Assembly: GCA_027310735.1 (NCBI GenBank)
Contig: DAIDAH010000068.1
Span: 1-11,578, forward strand
Reading direction: 5' to 3'
From: Methylotenera sp.
GTDB lineage: Bacteria > Pseudomonadota > Gammaproteobacteria > Burkholderiales > Methylophilaceae
DNA length: 11,578 nucleotides
The notes beneath the pieces are model-generated. The model saw nothing but the letters and a program-made list of their open reading frames with translations, searched no databases and was not told the DNA's origin. Made by a program: the position numbers and the translations under genes. Below are positions 6,736 to 11,578 of the stretch, piece by piece (position 1 is the stretch's first letter; every line of letters begins with the position of its first letter).

Positions 6736-8713
6736 ATCGTGAAAATCCTGCGCCTACCTTCAACTCCGACCATGCTTTGGAAACGTGGCAGCGTTCACAT
6801 TGCCGACCGAAGTTACCGTCATGCACATCATCCGAGGCATGGCAATCACCACAGGTGGCTGGTGTAGCAATCTTTTTGCCTTTAGATGGAGTCCTGTGGC
6901 ATTCGTAACAGGTAATACCCTTATGGCCACCATCCAGCTTGAATTTGGTTTGCTTATCATGATCAAAATCCCAAATTTTCCAATCACGACTATTGTGACA
7001 AGTTTCACACTCAGTACCTAAACGAAGCTTATGCACGTCCTCTTTAATGTGGCAACTGGCACATTCAGACTTGGCATCCTTAAATGTCGGTGCCAAATGA
7101 CACTTCTTGCATTCCACCTTGTAATGCTTGCCTAGCAAAGGGAATTTTGAGCGATTGTGGTCGAATTTAGCCTGATTCCAAGTTTTCTCATTATGGCAAT
7201 CCTCACACTTGTCACCCTCCTGACCTTTGTGCTTATCGTCCTGCTTATGGCAGGTAATACAGGTGCTTTTCAACTTATCTTTGTAAAGGTTAGCCTTATG
7301 ACAAGAATCACATTTCACCGTGCTATGCTTTTCCCGCAACCGATACTTCGTATCTCGGTCATGATTGAAAATCAAGGTTTTCCATGATTTTTCAACGTGA
7401 CAAGTTTCACATTTTTCACCATACCGCGTTTTATGCTCATCATTTTTCTTGTGGCAAGAGAAACAATCCGTCTTCAGATTTTGCCCATACAACTTGCCGA
7501 TATGGCATCCATCACACTTTGCAGCCTTATGCTTGTCACGCAGCACGTACTTGGTGTCACGGTCATGGTCAAACTTTGTTGGTGTTTTCCAGTCTTTCTC
7601 GGTATGGCAGCTTTCACACTTCACGCCAAAATTACCTTTATGCTTATCATCGCTCTTATGACAATCGTTACATAACAAAGGCAGCTTTTCCTTCATTCCA
7701 TTCTTATGGCAGGTTTGGCATTTAGCCGCTTTATGCTTATCGCGCAGCGGAAACTTAGTATCGTCATGGTCAAAACCCGGCGTGCTAGACCAGCTCTTTT
7801 CAACGTGACACTTCTCACAGCGATCACCCAAAGTACCCTCGTGTTTGTCATCACTCTTATGGCAGGAAATACAACTAGTTGGCAACTTCAGAGAGGCCGC
7901 TGTTGGCTTGTGACAGCTTTCGCACTTGGCTGACAGATGTTTGCCACGCAAGGTATATTTAGTATTCTTGCCATGATCAAAAGTGGTGTCTTTCCAGTCT
8001 TTTGCCGTATGGCAACTAGCACATTTACTGCCAAACAAGCCTTTATGTTTATCGTCTTTTTTATGGCATGAGTAACAATCTTTTGCTGCTTCGCGGTACT
8101 TCTTGCTTTGGTGGCAATCAGTACACTTCACATCGATATGTTTACCTTCAAGCGCAAACTTGGACTTATTGTGATCAAACTTGTCTTTAGTATCTTTCCA
8201 ATCTTTTTCTGCGTGGCAATTTTCACAAGAGGTGCCTAAGGTACCTTCATGCTTGTCATCCTTTTTATGGCAGGCATTACAGGTATTGGGTGCATCGCGG
8301 TATTTAACTTTCGGCTTATGACAATCCTTACATCCGGTTTTAGCGTCCGCATGTGCACCTTTGAGCTCAAAATCGGTTTGTGAGTGCTTAAAGGTTTTTT
8401 CATCAATAGGTGCGATTTGCGCTGCGCGGCCTTTATGTTCGGTATGGCATTCGGTGCAATCGCGACCTTCCTTCAAATGACCATGAAAGCCCGTCTTTTG
8501 CGTCACATCTTTAGTAATGTCTTTATGACAATCTTTACAGAGTTGGTTCTGCCCTTCTTTATCAAAGCGTTTATGGCACTTCTGGCAACTATCTTCCCAT
8601 TTTGCATGTCCTTGAATCACCTTGCCTGGCATCATCACGGACTCAAGCGTATCTGCCCTTGCTGTCAGTGACAGTGAGAGAATCAGGATTAGAAAAGTAA
8701 AAAAGCGTAACAT
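6734..8713 (-). CDS. 27-haem periplasmic c-type cytochrome
   Basis: The start is set at ATG 8713 (659 residues), where a signal peptide begins immediately (MLRFFTFLILILSLSLTARA-DTLE). A longer reading to 8809 would overlap the upstream gene by 82 bp and put 32 unlikely residues before the signal. I counted 27 CxxCH motifs. After the first three they form about eight trihaem units of roughly 72 residues: CHK-x-DDKH-x-G, then C-E-x-C-H-x-E-K-x-W, FDH-D-x-x-TK, and GKH/DKH-x-A-KC-x-x-CH. Each unit has three non-CxxCH histidines (DDKH, FDH, KH), matching three distal ligands. The mature protein is lysine-rich and has no lipobox or membrane anchor. It starts 14 nt after the stop of the b-type membrane protein, so the two are co-translated. 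A soluble periplasmic electron wire between inner and outer membrane is the likely role. Confidence 0.93.
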   Translation of the reverse strand: MLRFFTFLILILSLSLTARADTLESVMMPGKVIQGHAKWEDSCQKCHKRFDKEGQNQLCKDCHKDITKDVTQKTGFHGHLKEGRDCTECHTEHKGRAAQIAPIDEKTFKHSQTDFELKGAHADAKTGCKDCHKPKVKYRDAPNTCNACHKKDDKHEGTLGTSCENCHAEKDWKDTKDKFDHNKSKFALEGKHIDVKCTDCHQSKKYREAAKDCYSCHKKDDKHKGLFGSKCASCHTAKDWKDTTFDHGKNTKYTLRGKHLSAKCESCHKPTAASLKLPTSCISCHKSDDKHEGTLGDRCEKCHVEKSWSSTPGFDHDDTKFPLRDKHKAAKCQTCHKNGMKEKLPLLCNDCHKSDDKHKGNFGVKCESCHTEKDWKTPTKFDHDRDTKYVLRDKHKAAKCDGCHIGKLYGQNLKTDCFSCHKKNDEHKTRYGEKCETCHVEKSWKTLIFNHDRDTKYRLREKHSTVKCDSCHKANLYKDKLKSTCITCHKQDDKHKGQEGDKCEDCHNEKTWNQAKFDHNRSKFPLLGKHYKVECKKCHLAPTFKDAKSECASCHIKEDVHKLRLGTECETCHNSRDWKIWDFDHDKQTKFKLDGGHKGITCYECHRTPSKGKKIATPATCGDCHASDDVHDGNFGRQCERCHVSKAWSELKVGAGFSR

Positions 8714-8727
8714 TAACGATTGGCCAA

Positions 8728-9561
8728 TCAGTACATATGTACCCAAATAACATGGAAAATTGCAGTCGCAACCATCATGTACATAAACGGTAAATGCAAA
8801 ACATGCCATGCGGAAAATATCTGCTCAAACTTTTTAAACTGGGCAACAGTCTGTATTTGCAACAAATATTCACCCACTAACTGAGTGGCCTCTTTTGCAA
8901 TAGCTGATGCACTGCCCCTGACGCTACTCGCCAGCACCTCATGAATATTAGCGTGGCAACGCCGCACAAGTAGCATGCGCCGTATATCAAAACTAAGAAA
9001 AAACCAAATTCCTGCAATAAAGCCGCGCTGACCCTCTAAAGCTTCATGCTCAAAAGCATCAATCCACTCTTGCACTTTTGGAAAAAAATGCAAACGAGAT
9101 TTCACATCTCCAGTACTGCCAGCCAATTCTTCTCGCGCACTCTTCAGTGTTGAGCGGCTGCCATATAAACCCTTATGAATACGCGTATACACAAAACGGC
9201 CAACCAAACCGCTGCCAGCCACCAACAACATACAGTAAAGTGCAACCGCAGCATTCACAGAACCTGTACGAAATGTAGTATGAAATATCACCAGAGTCGG
9301 CCCCAGCACGCCAAGAATCATATGAATACGAAACCAGTGCTTGAGCTTACCCAAGCCTTGCATAAACTTAAGATGCTTACGCAATGAGTAAAGCAACAAA
9401 GTCAGCATCATTAAGCCACCAGCCAAGCCTAGGTTATAACCCAAACCAATACCGGATTTATAGTAATGTCCATGGGCGACTTTCCAGCCTAACCATATAA
9501 CGACCGTCAATAAAGTCGACATCATTATCCGATTTAATAAAACGCCTATCTTGCTTAACAC
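8728..9561 (-). CDS. Inner-membrane protein with cytochrome-b-like haem ligands
   Basis: 277 residues with a GTG start at 9561, preceded by AAGGA at 6-nt spacing; the nearby ATG at 9566 is out of frame and hits a stop. About five membrane segments: 13-29, 41-60, 80-97, 103-124 and 257-275, with a basic cytoplasmic or periplasmic region at 127-250 that contains one short hydrophobic stretch (181-190). Histidines H80 and H94 in helix 3 and H256 and H270 in the last helix are each 14 apart, the spacing by which cytochrome b of bc1 complexes holds two stacked b haems between two helices. I cannot assign a named family. Followed at 14 nt by the 27-haem cytochrome, it would suit a quinone-reactive module passing electrons to or from the periplasm. 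Haem b binding and quinone use are inferred. Confidence 0.82.
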   Translation of the reverse strand: MLSKIGVLLNRIMMSTLLTVVIWLGWKVAHGHYYKSGIGLGYNLGLAGGLMMLTLLLYSLRKHLKFMQGLGKLKHWFRIHMILGVLGPTLVIFHTTFRTGSVNAAVALYCMLLVAGSGLVGRFVYTRIHKGLYGSRSTLKSAREELAGSTGDVKSRLHFFPKVQEWIDAFEHEALEGQRGFIAGIWFFLSFDIRRMLLVRRCHANIHEVLASSVRGSASAIAKEATQLVGEYLLQIQTVAQFKKFEQIFSAWHVLHLPFMYMMVATAIFHVIWVHMY

Positions 9562-9567
9562 TGCATT

Positions 9568-9572
9568 TCCTT
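9568..9572 (-). promoter_or_regulatory. Ribosome binding site fixing the GTG start at 9561
   Basis: AAGGA on the minus strand, 6 nt before GTG 9561. No in-frame ATG lies upstream within reach, so the GTG is the supported start. Confidence 0.65.
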
Positions 9573-9614
9573 TTCACTCATCGCTTTAATCAAGCCGTTT
9601 ACCAGAGGATTGTA

Positions 9615-9643
9615 ATTATAATACTTCACATAAAATTTGACGT
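9615..9643 (-). promoter_or_regulatory. Candidate promoter of the b-type protein/27-haem cytochrome operon
   Basis: A perfect TATAAT is read on the minus strand at 9620-9615. The matching -35 position (9643-9638) reads ACGTCA and is poor. It abuts the operator at 9641-9658 and overlaps the -35 of the divergent promoter, so regulation may be shared. Confidence 0.4.
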
Positions 9644-9665
9644 GTGAAATTTTCACACATATTAT
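9637..9665 (+). promoter_or_regulatory. Promoter of the flavoprotein/thioredoxin operon
   Basis: TTGACG (9637-9642), a 17-bp spacer and TATTAT (9660-9665). Start expected near 9672, giving a leader of about 78 nt. It matches the giant-cytochrome promoter at 28 of 30 positions from the -35 to one base past the -10. Confidence 0.78.
9641..9659. promoter_or_regulatory. Perfect operator palindrome within the promoter spacer
   Basis: GTGTGAAA-T-TTTCACAC (9642-9658) is a perfect 8-1-8 inverted repeat filling the space between -35 and -10. Bound protein would block RNA polymerase. The half-site spacing is TGTGA-N5-TCACA, one base short of the CRP consensus. Confidence 0.72.
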
Positions 9666-9749
9666 GCCTGAATATTATTCGACATTGATAGGTGTCGCAT
9701 TCAACCGCAACAATAAATACGTTAAACACACAAAATATCAATCAACACA

Positions 9750-11060
9750 ATGACACCATCTGTAACCTTACTCATTTACATCACACCACTACTCGTAATT
9801 CTGGTGATTTACTCCCTGCGCCAAAAAAGCATAGACAGGCGTGGGCACGCGCGCTTAAATGAAGCTAAAGAGGCTGGTTTAACCGAACCAGCTTCTCTGC
9901 ATCCAGCCATAGACTTGAGCCTCTGTTGTGGTTCTGGGGCTTGTGTAAGAGCCTGTCCAGAAAGAGCATTGAGCCTAATTAACGGTAAAGCAGTGCTAAC
10001 TGATCCTGCACACTGTATTGGTCATGGCGCTTGTCTGGAAGCTTGTCCTGTCGAGGCTATCAAGCTGGTATTCGGCACAGAAAAACGCGGCATGGATATT
10101 CCCTACGTTTCCCCCAGCTTTGAAACCAATGTACCGAATATTTTTATCGCAGGAGAACTAGGTGGTATGGGCTTGATTCGCAAAGCCGCCGTGCAAGGCA
10201 AACAAGCGATTGACTCCATCGTTAAAAAGAAAAATGCAGGTAAAGAATTAGACGTAGTCATTATTGGTGCTGGTCCAGCAGGACTTTCTGCATCACTCTC
10301 AGCTATAGAGCAGAAGCTTAATTACGTCACCATAGAGCAGGAAGAGTCATTAGGCGGTGCGATCTACAAGTACCCACGCAATAAAGTGGCGATGACACAA
10401 CCTGTAGTTCTGCCCATTGTAGGTAAGGTTGAAATGTATGACATCAGCAAAGAAGAATTACTTGGATTCTGGCTACGCATACTTGATGAGCATAAGCTCA
10501 ATGTGAAATTTCAAGAGCGCATGGAAATGATTACCAAAACAGAAAATGGCTTTGAAGTTAAAACCTCTAAAGCCACCTACCAAACAGCCAATGTGCTGCT
10601 TGCAATTGGCCGTATGGGTACGCCACGCAAACTGGGCGTCGCCGGAGAAGAGCAATCCAAAGTAGTCTATCGCCTGATAGACCCAGAACAGTATCGAGAA
10701 CAACATGTACTTGTTGTGGGTGGTGGCGATAGTGCGCTGGAAGCCGCCATCACTATTTCAGAACAGCCCGGTACGACTGTGACGCTTTCTTACCGTAGCG
10801 AGTCTTTTGGTCGAGTCAAAGGTAAGAATCGTGATAAGTTACAGCAAGCTGAAGCCGCCAAAAGATTAACCGTACTGCTTAAATCCAATGTGATGGAAAT
10901 ACAAGCAGACACTGTCAGCATAGAGTTAGCCAGCAAAGAAGTGATAGAGATTCCGAACATGGCAGTGATTGTTTGTGCTGGAGGCGTACTGCCGACACCA
11001 TTTTTGAAAGAGATTGGCGTCATGGTAGAAACCCATTACGGCACAGCGCAACCCGTCTGA
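9750..11060 (+). CDS. Membrane-anchored ferredoxin-like/FAD-NAD(P) oxidoreductase
   Basis: 436 residues. An N-terminal membrane helix (about 5-22) precedes a ferredoxin-like domain: C59-C60-G-S-G-A-C65-x3-C69-P and C89-I-G-H-G-A-C95-x3-C99-P. Both lack the usual second cysteine (Ser62, His92). Residues 124-157 contain NVPNIFIAGELGGMG, which looks like the C-terminal FAD-contact motif of thioredoxin-reductase-like enzymes. Then come the FAD Rossmann motif GAGPAG (173-178), a YPRNK region without a CxxC pair, and the NAD(P) motif GGGDSA (324-329) with arginines at 349 and 355. A YpdA/thioredoxin-reductase-like fold without disulfide chemistry is the best reading. It could pass electrons between NAD(P)H and an iron-sulfur or quinone partner at the inner membrane. 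No clear Shine-Dalgarno precedes the ATG. The TlpA gene follows after 46 bp. Confidence 0.86.
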   Translation: MTPSVTLLIYITPLLVILVIYSLRQKSIDRRGHARLNEAKEAGLTEPASLHPAIDLSLCCGSGACVRACPERALSLINGKAVLTDPAHCIGHGACLEACPVEAIKLVFGTEKRGMDIPYVSPSFETNVPNIFIAGELGGMGLIRKAAVQGKQAIDSIVKKKNAGKELDVVIIGAGPAGLSASLSAIEQKLNYVTIEQEESLGGAIYKYPRNKVAMTQPVVLPIVGKVEMYDISKEELLGFWLRILDEHKLNVKFQERMEMITKTENGFEVKTSKATYQTANVLLAIGRMGTPRKLGVAGEEQSKVVYRLIDPEQYREQHVLVVGGGDSALEAAITISEQPGTTVTLSYRSESFGRVKGKNRDKLQQAEAAKRLTVLLKSNVMEIQADTVSIELASKEVIEIPNMAVIVCAGGVLPTPFLKEIGVMVETHYGTAQPV

Positions 11061-11106
11061 TAGAAACAATTACACCCAATTTAAACAGCAGCTTAAGATA
11101 ACACCT

Positions 11107-11578
11107 ATGGAAAAACTTAGTCTCATGAAAATCATCAACTTAATCGCTATCTGTTTACTTAGTATTTCGATGCATGTTTATGCTGACACGCCGGGTGAAA
11201 TAAAAGTAGGTGCAACACTTCCTCCAGCAACACTACATGCGCTAACGGGAAAATCCGGCAAATTTACAGACTTCCGTGGCAAGCCACTCATCATAAATGT
11301 TTGGGCAAGCTGGTGCGGCCCTTGCCGCGCTGAAATGAGCTCACTGGAAAACATTTCACGCCGCTTTGGTGGCAAACAACTCAACATCATCGGCATTTCA
11401 ACCGACGATGATGCTTATGCGGCCAAATCTTTCGTCAAAGAAGCAAAACTTAGTTTTAGCAACTACATTGATAACAATGTAATTCTGGAATACATGCTGG
11501 GAGCAAATACGATTCCATTAACCATCTTAGTGGATGCTCATGGTCGCGTATTGCAAAAAATCCGCGGCTCACAAGTAT
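11107..11578 (+). CDS. TlpA/ResA-type exported thioredoxin (3' end beyond window)
   Basis: 157 codons are visible to the right edge. An N-terminal signal or anchor (MKIINLIAICLLSISMHVYA, residues 7-26) precedes a thioredoxin fold with the active site W69-C-G-P-C73 and the cis-proline region NTIP-LTI (P137). The ATG at 11107 is used; ATG 11125 is an equal alternative and neither has a strong ribosome site. TlpA/ResA/CcmG relatives reduce periplasmic disulfides, notably in apocytochrome CxxCH motifs before haem attachment. That would fit a locus whose products contain at least 66 such motifs. It lies 46 bp after the flavoprotein gene, probably in the same transcript. A general thiol role is also possible. 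Confidence 0.88.
   Translation, partial: MEKLSLMKIINLIAICLLSISMHVYADTPGEIKVGATLPPATLHALTGKSGKFTDFRGKPLIINVWASWCGPCRAEMSSLENISRRFGGKQLNIIGISTDDDAYAAKSFVKEAKLSFSNYIDNNVILEYMLGANTIPLTILVDAHGRVLQKIRGSQV

Noticed and set aside
8714..8809. N-terminal extension of the 27-haem cytochrome to 8809
   Set aside because: It overlaps the upstream gene and would bury the signal peptide that starts at 8713.
9641..9659. CRP binding site
   Set aside because: CRP sites are TGTGA-N6-TCACA; these palindromes have N5 in both perfect copies and sit inside the promoter spacer, unlike usual CRP activation sites.
9680..9697. Hairpin CGACA-loop-TGTCG in the flavoprotein leader
   Set aside because: Five-base stem with an 8-nt loop and no ribosome site to mask; likely chance.

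Overview
The window looks like a chromosomal segment of a betaproteobacterium, possibly of the Nitrosomonadales (Gallionellaceae or Methylophilaceae type). This is inferred from the DUF6502 + GIGGTG/DUF5666 + beta-barrel gene set, the moderately AT-rich base composition and the proteobacterial promoter sequences; the genus cannot be fixed. The window is dominated by c-type haem proteins: 66 complete CxxCH motifs are readable on the minus strand, 39 in the first gene (which runs off the left edge inside its 40th motif) and 27 in a second.

Layout. (1) 1-2974, minus: 5' part of a giant exported multihaem cytochrome built of 47-residue dihaem repeats. (2) 2975-3200: divergent control region with two copies of a TGTGAAA-N-TTTCACA palindrome. 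(3) 3201-6460, plus: a possible operon of a DUF6502 protein with a helix-turn-helix-like segment, an exported GIGGTG-repeat/DUF5666-like protein with a long Lys/Glu tripeptide tail, and a small outer-membrane beta-barrel. (4) 6461-6733: gene-free convergent spacer with hairpins. (5) 6734-9561, minus: a 27-haem periplasmic cytochrome preceded by a membrane protein with cytochrome-b-like histidine spacing. (6) 9562-9749: second divergent control region with the same palindrome, lying exactly between a -35 and a -10. (7) 9750-11578, plus: a membrane-anchored ferredoxin/FAD/NAD(P) oxidoreductase and a partial TlpA-type thioredoxin.

How it may work together (inference): the genes make a coherent trans-envelope electron-transfer system. 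The b-type membrane protein would exchange electrons with the quinone pool, the 27-haem protein would carry them across the periplasm, and the giant cytochrome, possibly with the beta-barrel, would reach the outer membrane or cell exterior. The flavoprotein could link the chain to NAD(P)H or ferredoxin, and the TlpA protein could keep the many CxxCH cysteines reduced for haem attachment. From memory, this resembles the porin-cytochrome clusters described in iron-oxidising Gallionellaceae (PCC3 type). Direction of flow and substrate cannot be read from sequence.

The strongest regulatory observation is that the promoters of the giant cytochrome and of the flavoprotein gene share an almost identical module (TTGACG, a 17-bp spacer filled by the palindrome, TATTAT). 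Both ends of the locus are therefore probably under one repressor; the DUF6502 protein is a candidate.
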